Shown here: piece by piece, positions 1-5,979 of the stretch
How the letters are laid out: each line of letters begins with the position of its first letter
Position numbering within the stretch: position 1 is the stretch's first letter
Assembly: GCA_020722645.1 (NCBI GenBank)
Contig: DYKL01000064.1
Location: 1 to 13,073 of the forward strand
Source: Acetofilamentum sp.
GTDB lineage: Bacteria > Bacteroidota > Bacteroidia > Bacteroidales > JAFGUD01
Reading direction: 5' to 3'
Length of the DNA stretch: 13,073 bases
Notes under the pieces: model-generated
The model's database searches: none
What the model saw: the letters and a program-made list of their open reading frames with translations, nothing else
What the model was told of the DNA's origin: nothing
Program-made: the position numbers and the translations under genes

Positions 1-197
1 CCATAACTAGGTTCGCAGTTAGCTTCTATGGTATGGACGTATTCGTTTTCGTCCATGACCTTATCGTAGAGGACCTCTTCATCGTCCTCTACGATATCGT
101 TATCTGCAACAAATCTGCAGGAATCCGTGTGAGGGACTCCTTTCCAGAACCTTTTTGGTTCTGTAAATATATATTTTTCTGTTACTGATTTTTTCAT
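1..197 (-). CDS. Small acidic accessory protein, moron-like (3' end cut by window edge)
   Basis: Not recognised. An ATG at 197 opens a frame that stays open for 65 codons to the window edge, so the C-terminus is missing. The first 30 residues are mixed and basic (MKKSVTEKY at the start); residues 32-62 are very acidic, with a D-N-D-I-V-E-D-D-E-E stretch, and Cys occurs at 27 and 61. The start is well supported by an 8-base SD at 202-209, 4 bases from the ATG, and by a promoter just upstream. It lies beyond the terminator of the structural operon, so it is a separate transcription unit. By hand count its GC is about 42%, against about 16% in the next gene and 30-40% in sampled structural genes; GTC, CTC, GAC and TAC codons are common. 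Its own promoter and odd composition are what defines a phage moron. The acidic half could suggest a DNA-mimic or host-interaction protein, but this is speculation. Confidence 0.8.
   Translation of the reverse strand, partial: MKKSVTEKYIFTEPKRFWKGVPHTDSCRFVADNDIVEDDEEVLYDKVMDENEYVHTIEANCEPSY
62..96. repeat. 13-bp perfect inverted repeat inside the left-edge gene
   Basis: Arms 62-74 (TATCGTAGAGGAC) and 84-96 (GTCCTCTACGATA) are exact reverse complements, separated by 9 bases. The arms are about half GC in an AT-rich window, so the RNA hairpin would be stable. It lies within the coding sequence and encodes the acidic stretch around residues 34-46. A second, smaller repeat (145-151 with 157-163, 7 bp, loop of five T) lies nearer the start codon. 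Confidence 0.85.
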
Positions 198-201
198 TTT
201 G

Positions 202-209
202 ACCTCCTT
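202..209 (-). promoter_or_regulatory. Strong Shine-Dalgarno site of the left-edge gene
   Basis: Minus-strand AAGGAGGT, the full complement of the usual 16S rRNA 3' end, placed 4 bases before the ATG at 197. It is the strongest ribosome binding site in the window and contrasts with the A-rich, SD-less starts of most structural genes. Confidence 0.9.
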
Positions 210-230
210 TTTTATTTTTTGTTCATTTAC

Positions 231-258
231 TTTCTAACATGTTTTTTTTATTTGTCAA
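231..258 (-). promoter_or_regulatory. Sigma-70-type promoter with extended -10
   Basis: On the minus strand a perfect -35 TTGACA (253-258) is followed after 16 bases by TAGAAA (231-236). A TG lies one base upstream of the -10 (TGT-TAGAAA), giving an extended -10 element. Transcription should begin near 224, leaving a short leader that contains the SD at 202-209 and the ATG at 197. The promoter sits between the terminator at 348-380 and the left-edge gene, so it would drive that gene independently of the late operon. Confidence 0.75.
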
Positions 259-347
259 GTTTTTTTACAAAATTAAATAAAAAAAATTATTACTATTTAG
301 AAATATGCCATCTGTATGTATTTTTTAAAGAATTTTAAATTTTTCAC

Positions 348-380
348 AAAATAAAAAATCTTGACAATATCAAGATTTTT
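348..380 (-). terminator. Intrinsic terminator closing the late operon (possibly bidirectional)
   Basis: Arms 354-364 (AAAAATCTTGA) and 370-380 (TCAAGATTTTT) pair perfectly over 11 bp around a 5-base loop. On the minus strand the stem runs into six T's, then A and four more T's, giving a U-rich 3' tail. It lies 26 bases past the stop of the last gene of the structural operon. The plus-strand reading also ends in five T's, so it could stop transcription from either side. The stem core is AT-rich, which makes it weaker than a classic GC-stem terminator. Confidence 0.8.
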
Positions 381-405
381 AAAAATTAAAACAGAATTTC
401 CAGAA

Positions 406-687
406 TTAAATCAATTTTTTAATTGTTTGGTTAATTTTAGTTTTTAGTTTATTAAGAAAAAACAAAGCTTTAAAAAAAAGTATAAAAGTTTCAAAATAAT
501 TTCTTTTTTTATAAAATAATTTTTTAAAATCTTCGTCAATTTTAACTACTTCTGTTGGAAATTTTAATTGATAAAATTTATTATCATAAACCTGCAAAAT
601 AAACTTATCCTGAGTTTCTTTTAATTTTAAAATATAATTTTTAATTTCTAAATGTCCTTTTTTTATTAATTCATTTGCTTTATTCAC
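406..687 (-). CDS. Hypothetical basic protein in extremely AT-rich DNA
   Basis: Not recognised. The 93-residue product is rich in Lys, Phe and Ile. Residues 30-50 alternate hydrophobic and polar residues as in beta strands (KFILQVYDNKFYQLKF), and a hydrophobic, aromatic stretch near 63-80 (FETFILFFKALFFL) could associate with membrane. The only in-frame start in the usual set is GTG at 687, with no SD before it. DNA from 421 to 660 is about 16% GC by hand count, lower than any other gene here. It is the last gene before the terminator, where phages often carry accessory genes. The frame may be real but weakly conserved; the start is uncertain. Confidence 0.5.
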   Translation of the reverse strand: MNKANELIKKGHLEIKNYILKLKETQDKFILQVYDNKFYQLKFPTEVVKIDEDFKKLFYKKRNYFETFILFFKALFFLNKLKTKINQTIKKLI

Positions 688-740
688 AGAAGTTTTTTTC
701 GGTAGTTTTTTAAATTAAAATTTTATTCTGTTAAGAAATT

Positions 741-1010
741 TTAAAACAGTCTAGGTTGCGCCTCTTCTGCTTCTTTGACATATTCTTCACCCATACCACC
801 TCCGTTTTTGTGCAGTTTTTTATGATCTTCTGCAAGCATAACAACAGCATTCCAAAGAGAAGATATCAATGCAGGTGAAAGTCCCCTCTCCCTCGCAACA
901 GCAACAGAAATTCTGTGATGAACCTCAACAACGTCTTCTGAAGAAAACCCAGATTTTTGTATAGCTCTTTCTTTCGTTTTTTTAGAAAAATCCCAAGCTC
1001 CCCTGCTCAT
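741..1010 (-). CDS. Small HNH-type endonuclease-like protein
   Basis: The 89-residue protein carries the ordered residues of a His-Asn-His nuclease: a paired His (H31-H32, EVHHRI), Asn (N54, LWNAVV) and two later His (H63 and H67, DHKKLH). In the family the first His activates water, the Asn orients the loop and the last His helps bind the metal for DNA cleavage. The opening FSKKTKERA with a following alpha-helix also resembles HNH proteins. There are no Cys pairs, so a structural zinc site is absent. The ATG at 1010 follows ATATAAAATG with no SD. It sits after the lysis genes; phage HNH proteins more often lie next to terminase, where they assist packaging, so its role here is open. It might be a free-standing or homing-type nuclease. 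Confidence 0.75.
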   Translation of the reverse strand: MSRGAWDFSKKTKERAIQKSGFSSEDVVEVHHRISVAVARERGLSPALISSLWNAVVMLAEDHKKLHKNGGGMGEEYVKEAEEAQPRLF

Positions 1011-1116
1011 TTTATATTTTTAGTTTTTTAAAAAATGATTTTTGCAAATTAAAGCTTTTAGTGAATTTCAAAAACAAAATGATAAATCATACCGCCCAAT
1101 ACATAAAAAAATCTCT

Positions 1117-1371
1117 TCATTTTTTTCTTGGAAAAAATTCAAGCGTAGATTTTATCAAATCTTTAAGACTATCTAACGCCTCAGAATTATGTTCAATCGC
1201 AACTGCCACCCTCTCTGCAAGTTCTTGATTTCTTTTTTCTAGCTCTTTGTTTCTGTCTTCTTGTTTGGTTTCTCTTTTTTTTGTATCTTCGCGAAAAAGA
1301 AAAAACATTATAAAAATAGTTCCTGCAATCCCTGCAGACTGTAAAGAATCTAAGATTTCTTTTAATCCCAT
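1117..1371 (-). CDS. Holin-like protein, one membrane span plus coiled coil
   Basis: The 84-residue product has a short N-terminus, one hydrophobic segment at about 13-26 (AGIAGTIFIMFFLF), then a highly charged helix at 28-75 with long Glu/Lys/Arg runs predicted to form a coiled coil. This is the layout of BhlA/UviB-type holin-like proteins, which permeabilise the cytoplasmic membrane so that the endolysin can reach peptidoglycan. The start at 1371 is set by a strong SD (AAGGAGG, 1378-1384) that overlaps the stop of the amidase gene, linking the two lysis functions. The SD is stronger than those of nearly all other genes in the operon. The assignment rests on topology and position, since holins share little sequence. 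Confidence 0.75.
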   Translation of the reverse strand: MGLKEILDSLQSAGIAGTIFIMFFLFREDTKKRETKQEDRNKELEKRNQELAERVAVAIEHNSEALDSLKDLIKSTLEFFPRKK

Positions 1372-1377
1372 AACCCC

Positions 1378-1384
1378 CCTCCTT
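1378..1384 (-). promoter_or_regulatory. Strong Shine-Dalgarno site of the holin gene
   Basis: Minus-strand AAGGAGG, 6 bases before the ATG at 1371, overlaps the TAA (1383-1385) of the preceding amidase gene. Ribosomes finishing the amidase would terminate on this site, so the two genes may be translationally coupled. Confidence 0.85.
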
Positions 1385-2144
1385 ATATTATTTTTTTATC
1401 CTTTAAAACTTCTTTTATGGTTCTTCTCATTCCGTTTGGTTGCTCATCCAGATAAAAATTTTTATTACCAATTTTTAAATAATCTAAAAATTTTTTATCG
1501 CCATTTTTACTCTCTGGACTCCATTGCACCGCAGATATAAAACCACTAACCGAATTAGCAATAATCCATTCACCCCAAGTTTCTTGCTCTTCTTTTTGGG
1601 CTTCCCGACCTAAAGAAAGTCTATAAACCAAATTTACTATTTTTTTGGCTTCCTCTATTGTTATTTTTGATTTTTCAAACTTAATATTGGTAAGAAAGTC
1701 AATTATATTTCTACCCGGACATTGTGTTGCGGAATATATATTCTGGTGCCAGGTTAGGGTTTTATACCCTTTATCTTTTAAATCTTCTAATAGACTTAAA
1801 AAAGCTTCTCGCTGTTTAAGCGTCAGGTCTTGCTCTTCATAATTTCCCTGAAAACACACTGCTACAGAATTTCTGGAAATTACATCGTTGTTGCAATGGG
1901 CAGTCATTTCGTTAAGAGCCAACCCCTGCAAAACTCTCCCATTTCTGGCAATCATGAAATGATATTGTGTTCCATATGCATATGGTTTTTTCATTGAATA
2001 TTGGGCGTCGGCGATATATCTCTTAACAGGATCTTCCCAGTCTTCTATTTTGACTCCATCGTGATGCACTACAATAATTTCTGGCTCAAAATTTTTGGCC
2101 CAAACTCCTTGTTTGTGCGGTAATTTTTTTTCTATGTTTTCCAT
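1383..2144 (-). CDS. Endolysin: N-acetylmuramoyl-L-alanine amidase (amidase_2/PGRP fold)
   Basis: Cleaves the bond between N-acetylmuramic acid and the stem peptide at the end of infection. The 253-residue protein has an N-terminal zinc amidase domain (about 20-152): IIVVHHD with candidate zinc ligand H27, YHFMIARNGRV (Y61 at the position of the catalytic Tyr), TAHC (H83), and TWHQNIYSATQCPG with H133 and C142 as the other zinc ligands. Residues 160-225 (IVNLVYRLSLGR, then QWSPES) resemble DUF4214-type helical repeats and may help target the wall; this part is less certain. I chose ATG 2144, 7 bases after the preceding stop; an alternative start at 2189 would add 15 residues overlapping that gene. 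No signal peptide is seen, consistent with release through the holin encoded next. Confidence 0.93.
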   Translation of the reverse strand: MENIEKKLPHKQGVWAKNFEPEIIVVHHDGVKIEDWEDPVKRYIADAQYSMKKPYAYGTQYHFMIARNGRVLQGLALNEMTAHCNNDVISRNSVAVCFQGNYEEQDLTLKQREAFLSLLEDLKDKGYKTLTWHQNIYSATQCPGRNIIDFLTNIKFEKSKITIEEAKKIVNLVYRLSLGREAQKEEQETWGEWIIANSVSGFISAVQWSPESKNGDKKFLDYLKIGNKNFYLDEQPNGMRRTIKEVLKDKKII

Positions 2145-2151
2145 TTGAAAA

Positions 2152-2967
2152 TTAAAAATTTGCCAATAGACCGATATACTCAAACTCAACGTTTATTAAA
2201 AAATTTAAAACCGAGTTTGAAATAATGTCATTATTTACAAAATTTTCATTTGCAGTTGAAAGCGAGGTTAAATCTCCAGAAACCAAAATCATCATATTCA
2301 TATAATCCCCCCTGAAAACTTTTTCGAGTTGAGCTTGTGTTAGCTTATCCCCATTGTTGTTAAAATCAAAATAATCTGCTTCGGCGGTTGAAGATACTAA
2401 ACCCCTCGACGGAATTGTGTTTAAAAGATTGAAAGATTTTCTGTAGGGTTCAAAACGGAAAACATCGTTTATTAAATTATATCTTAAATTTCCTAAATTG
2501 AATGTTAAAATTTGTTCTTTTTGTTTTTTTGAAGAATTGCCATAAACCAAAAAATCATAATCATAATTCTGATTGATAGATATTATTGACAGGTGAATTG
2601 GAACCTCAAAATCACTATCTGGTGCAGAAGTTATCGTATAGATCTCTAGACTCCAGTCAACATTTATGTTCAAGTTTAAGCTAGATAGATTATTTATTTT
2701 TCTTAAATTTGTAGAAATTGGCGACATTACAGAAGTAGATAAAGAAAAAAAACTTCCAGGTGGTAAAAAAAAACCAGTTCCAGCTGCGTCCTCAAATCCA
2801 GCAACAAAGTTTTGGATTTGTTTAATTGAATCGATGTAAATTACTTTAGAATTATGCCCCCCTTGTTTTTTTTCGATTTGATCTTTCCTCAAACTTTCTA
2901 AAAGATTAATTTCTGGCTTTTTTGGAATTTTTTCTTCTGGATTTTGTGTTAAAAAAATTGTATCCAT
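2152..2967 (-). CDS. Probable minor tail or baseplate protein, unrecognised
   Basis: The 271-residue product has no motif I can name. The first 45 residues are charged and Pro/Lys-rich, likely flexible. From residue 80 the sequence alternates in beta-strand fashion (SSLNLNINVDWSLEIYTI), and Asn and Ser are abundant throughout, as in phage tail-tip proteins. A Gly/Phe/Pro-rich loop (GTGFFLPPGSFFS) lies at about 63-75. The C-terminus (NSVLNFLINVEFEYIGLL) is again beta-like. It starts 2 bases after the hub-candidate stop and ends 7 bases before the endolysin, so it is the last tail gene. Position suggests a baseplate, fibre-attachment or receptor-binding component, without direct proof. Confidence 0.85.
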   Translation of the reverse strand: MDTIFLTQNPEEKIPKKPEINLLESLRKDQIEKKQGGHNSKVIYIDSIKQIQNFVAGFEDAAGTGFFLPPGSFFSLSTSVMSPISTNLRKINNLSSLNLNINVDWSLEIYTITSAPDSDFEVPIHLSIISINQNYDYDFLVYGNSSKKQKEQILTFNLGNLRYNLINDVFRFEPYRKSFNLLNTIPSRGLVSSTAEADYFDFNNNGDKLTQAQLEKVFRGDYMNMMILVSGDLTSLSTANENFVNNDIISNSVLNFLINVEFEYIGLLANF

Positions 2968-2969
2968 AT

Positions 2970-4127
2970 CTAAAAATTACTTAAATCGAATTCTCGATCT
3001 TGAACGAATAAAACTTTTTGCGTGCTAATTTCTCTTTTTCCGTTCAGACTTTCAATTGTTTGACTAAAATTGACCTGAATTTTATCTAACGGAAGTATAA
3101 TATGGTGATAATCTATTTCAATTCTATATCTAGAATTATCTGTTTTGTTTTTCAAAAATCTAACTCCAGTTTCATAAAGTTTTTTTTGCGCATCTTTTTT
3201 TGTGAAAGTTATAAAAAGATTTTCTGTATTTTGATTTAGGAAAATTGGGTAAATTGCCCCCCGCTCGAACTTTAAATTAGAATTTTTATTCCAAATTTCA
3301 TAAATTGTTTTACCATTTGAAAGCTTAGAAGAGGAGGGAACTAAAGGAAAATCTCCATCAATAAAATCAGCACTCGGATCATCAAGGTATACAAAGCTTG
3401 AATTGTCTGCACCAAGACCCACATCTCCGATGGGCAAAATATGGGACAAAACCTCTCCGCTCTCTGCAATCGTCAAATCTTTTATTTGAATTATATTTTT
3501 CTCGAAAGGTGTTTTGGAAAAATTCGTGGCAAAGTGCTTAATTGGAAGAACTTTAAAATTCCCAACCAAAATTTCAGTTTTAGAAATTCCACCAATCGTT
3601 TTAACACCATTATTTCTGAAAGAAATATTTTTTGTTGAGTTTATTAATTCTTGTAGAAGCTGATAATTATCTTTCATTCCTGTTGATAAGGTAAAATTCC
3701 TATCATTTCCAACAAAAGTCCAAAAAAAGTTTTTTGAAAGTTGTTTGATAAAATTTGAAATTGTCCCCGAATAAACTGAATTGTACGGTAAAATTCTAGG
3801 GTTTTGTCTAATATCGGAGAGCAATATATCCTCAGAGACAAATTTAATTTCTTTCTCGCCGGTCAAATTTTCGGTACTTTCAACAAAACCACTCTTTTTT
3901 ATAAAAACCAAATCAATATCATCAGCTTGTAAACGAAGTCCAGCATCTTGACTTTCGAGAAGTTTGTAAAGATCTGAATTTAAATTTGTATTTATTTTTA
4001 AATTTAACTGGTAAGGTTCGTTCGCAACCACCTTCAAAACCGCCGAAGATACTCCCTTTTGGTCAAGGTTTATTGTTGCTTTCGGTTCAATGCTTTCGTA
4101 TGGTCTGATAAAATGAAGTTGCATCAT
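2970..4127 (-). CDS. Tail hub / tail-associated (Tal-like) protein candidate
   Basis: The 385-residue protein lies downstream of the tape measure and Dit-like genes, where siphoviruses encode the hub that closes the tail tip. Seen in the sequence: an N-terminal beta-rich segment, a central region with repeated short strands (residues 155-200, NISFRNNG then EILVGNF), and a C-terminal segment with YRIEIDYHHIILPLDKIQ at about 336-353, which resembles the strand pairs of gp27/gpD-type hub domains. Family assignment is by position and general pattern, not by a diagnostic motif. No peptidase or lysozyme motif is visible, so it seems to be a structural hub without the enzymatic extension some Tal proteins have. 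Its ATG overlaps the TGA of the preceding gene (ATGA), implying coupled translation. Confidence 0.85.
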   Translation of the reverse strand: MMQLHFIRPYESIEPKATINLDQKGVSSAVLKVVANEPYQLNLKINTNLNSDLYKLLESQDAGLRLQADDIDLVFIKKSGFVESTENLTGEKEIKFVSEDILLSDIRQNPRILPYNSVYSGTISNFIKQLSKNFFWTFVGNDRNFTLSTGMKDNYQLLQELINSTKNISFRNNGVKTIGGISKTEILVGNFKVLPIKHFATNFSKTPFEKNIIQIKDLTIAESGEVLSHILPIGDVGLGADNSSFVYLDDPSADFIDGDFPLVPSSSKLSNGKTIYEIWNKNSNLKFERGAIYPIFLNQNTENLFITFTKKDAQKKLYETGVRFLKNKTDNSRYRIEIDYHHIILPLDKIQVNFSQTIESLNGKREISTQKVLFVQDREFDLSNF

Positions 4128-4804
4128 GTATAAATCCCATTAAAACTAATTGAAAAACATTGGCTAGCTCTATTTTTAATTTTGACGTTTCCTGCTTGTC
4201 CATCTACCTTGAATTGGAGTCGATAATAATAGTTTGTTGCGGCGGTTTTGTTGCCCGTGTCGTAAAACCACCATTGTTTCGTAAATTCGTAATTTGTAAA
4301 ACCAGCTGTTCCATCTGGCTCTCCAATTGTCTCGTGTGCATCTCCTGTAGTTCCAAACAGAATATCTACAAGATCAGTTGTAAAACCAGAATCAGTCGCT
4401 CGTTGCATTTTGATGTCATAAAGACGAACGTTTTTATCTGTTTGATCATTTCTACCTGAAATTGTCCATTGGAAGATATTAACCGCATTAGCGAAGGCAT
4501 TATTTATTATGACGGTTCCTGAATATGAGCTGGAATTATATTCAGTCCCTGCAGTTGTATAATTGTTTATTGTTACTTCATTGTCAGCAAGTTTAACAAT
4601 CTGTGCTTGTGGATAAAGCTGTAAAGATTTTATTGCTTGACTTGAAATGTTTGCATTTTCAAGTCCGGTTGTTGTTAGATAGGTATTTAGGTTGACCCAA
4701 TTCTGTTTAAGGGCAGTTAAAAGAGTATTCAAAACATTCGCCTCCGTCGAAAAAGCATTACCTATTGTAGGATTTGTAGGTGTTGATGGTGTTGGTAGTG
4801 TCAT
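4124..4804 (-). CDS. Probable tail fibre / receptor-binding protein
   Basis: The 226-residue protein starts with a Thr/Pro-rich linker (TLPTPSTPTNPTIGN), then a helical stretch at 20-60 (NVLNTLLTALKQNW), which could be a trimeric coiled coil, followed by a beta-rich body. The end, YYYRLQFKVDGQAGNVKIKN then FSISF, resembles the last strands of TNF-like trimeric knobs in phage adhesins, and residues 177-181 (QWWFY) are aromatic. These features suggest a trimeric fibre or decoration that binds the host surface; the match is by pattern only. The gene sits between the Dit-like and hub genes. It is preceded by a TTAATTAA leader like those of the capsid and tail-tube genes, suggesting strong expression. 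It ends in TGA overlapping the next ATG. Confidence 0.8.
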   Translation of the reverse strand: MTLPTPSTPTNPTIGNAFSTEANVLNTLLTALKQNWVNLNTYLTTTGLENANISSQAIKSLQLYPQAQIVKLADNEVTINNYTTAGTEYNSSSYSGTVIINNAFANAVNIFQWTISGRNDQTDKNVRLYDIKMQRATDSGFTTDLVDILFGTTGDAHETIGEPDGTAGFTNYEFTKQWWFYDTGNKTAATNYYYRLQFKVDGQAGNVKIKNRASQCFSISFNGIYT

Positions 4805-4823
4805 TTTATTTTTAATTAATTAA
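4805..4823 (-). promoter_or_regulatory. AT-only leader (TTAATTAA element) of the fibre-like gene
   Basis: Minus strand reads TTAATTAATTAAAAATAAA before the ATG, with two overlapping TTAATTAA palindromes (4812-4819 and 4816-4823) and a 7-base A-rich spacer. There is no SD. The same element precedes the tail-tube and capsid genes. It may be an A-rich, S1-type ribosome-loading site. Confidence 0.5.
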
Positions 4824-5977
4824 ATAAATATTTTTAAATTTTTTATAGAAAAATTTATTGCATTCGTTGTTTGCCTTTTGACCATGAAATATTCTGTTTG
4901 GGTAGCGGGAAGACCAGTATCTGCGAATTCTCTATCTAAAAACAACGGCGAAAAAGATAAAAATTTTTCTCGTCCATCTAAAATTGTCAATTTATAATCT
5001 ATTGTCGGCTTCAAAATAAAATAATTAGCATCATAGACAATACCTTTGTGTAAATTGATAAAAAGCTTATTACCGCTTCCGGTTGGCCGTAAAAATTCAA
5101 ATTTAAATCCTGAATTTGTTTTTTCATTCCAAATCTCAACATAATCTCCAGCCACAAAACAATCACCACTCCCACGATTAAAACGAACCAAATTTATAAA
5201 ACTTTCTTTTGTGGTTTTTAAATCTAATGAAACTTCAGAACTCAAAACACTATATGTTGTATTTGAATTTAAAAGTTTAGTAATAAAGGTCGGTTCAAAT
5301 AAATCTGGTTTGATAAAATAATCTGTGGTTTGAACAACGAATTTAGGTTGTCCCAAATTATCAATAAAATATGTTTTTTTTTGTTCTAAGGTCAAGTTGG
5401 ATAAAAGTTTTTCGTATCCTGTTGCTACTTTGCCATATACAACTCCTGTCTGTCCGTAGGTTATGTTTGGATCCCCCCAACTTCTCGCAGGGTTTGTAGA
5501 AGCAAGAACAGAATAATCTAAAATTGTTAAATCATCTGCCTCAAAATAATAAGGATATTCAAGTGCAAGTGAAATTGGACTTATCATCTCTTCTTGTCCT
5601 AGCCCATCCTTTGCAGAATTTTCGTCGTCGTTACCCGCGACTACTCGTCCATAATTCCAATAGAATTTTATATCATCGTCTTCCGTGATTTCATAGAAAT
5701 AGATTTTTTGGATTCCAGCAGAGTATAAATTCTTGTTTAAGTGGTTTAGAGAATAACCCCTCGCCGAAACTAAATTGTCAATTTCTATTGTTCGTTGCTC
5801 CAGAAAATTTGGCTTAACACCACTTAAATCAATATTGCCATCAGTGAAGGGAGAGTCTATAAATTTTGTTTTAACAGATTTTCTGATAGAGGTTTTTTGA
5901 TTTTCACCACGAAATAAAATTGCATTTATTCCTTCCCCGAATTGATATAAAATTTTTCTTCCTCTTATTGTTTTCAT
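4820..5977 (-). CDS. Distal tail (Dit-like) protein candidate
   Basis: The 385-residue protein is encoded 2 bases after the tape measure gene, the normal place of the distal tail protein that connects the tube to the tail tip. Its N-terminal 110 residues fit the Dit pattern: a short strand-rich opening, a loop with SPFTDGNIDLSG (42-53), then a strand with QRTIEIDNLVSARGY and a strand pair around IQKIYFYE (89-96). A conserved-looking NPARSWGDPN lies at 162-171. The rest is beta-rich, with DGREKFLSFSP (334-344) and a C-terminal strand. Dit proteins are often about 250-300 residues, so the longer C-terminus may hold an extra carbohydrate-binding or gp16-like part. The assignment is by position and pattern. 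No SD is seen. Confidence 0.88.
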   Translation of the reverse strand: MKTIRGRKILYQFGEGINAILFRGENQKTSIRKSVKTKFIDSPFTDGNIDLSGVKPNFLEQRTIEIDNLVSARGYSLNHLNKNLYSAGIQKIYFYEITEDDDIKFYWNYGRVVAGNDDENSAKDGLGQEEMISPISLALEYPYYFEADDLTILDYSVLASTNPARSWGDPNITYGQTGVVYGKVATGYEKLLSNLTLEQKKTYFIDNLGQPKFVVQTTDYFIKPDLFEPTFITKLLNSNTTYSVLSSEVSLDLKTTKESFINLVRFNRGSGDCFVAGDYVEIWNEKTNSGFKFEFLRPTGSGNKLFINLHKGIVYDANYFILKPTIDYKLTILDGREKFLSFSPLFLDREFADTGLPATQTEYFMVKRQTTNAINFSIKNLKIFI

Positions 5978-5979
5978 TA

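Noticed and set aside
2970..5977. Gene duplication suggested by two proteins of exactly 385 residues
   Set aside because: The two sequences share no recognisable stretches; the equal length is coincidence.
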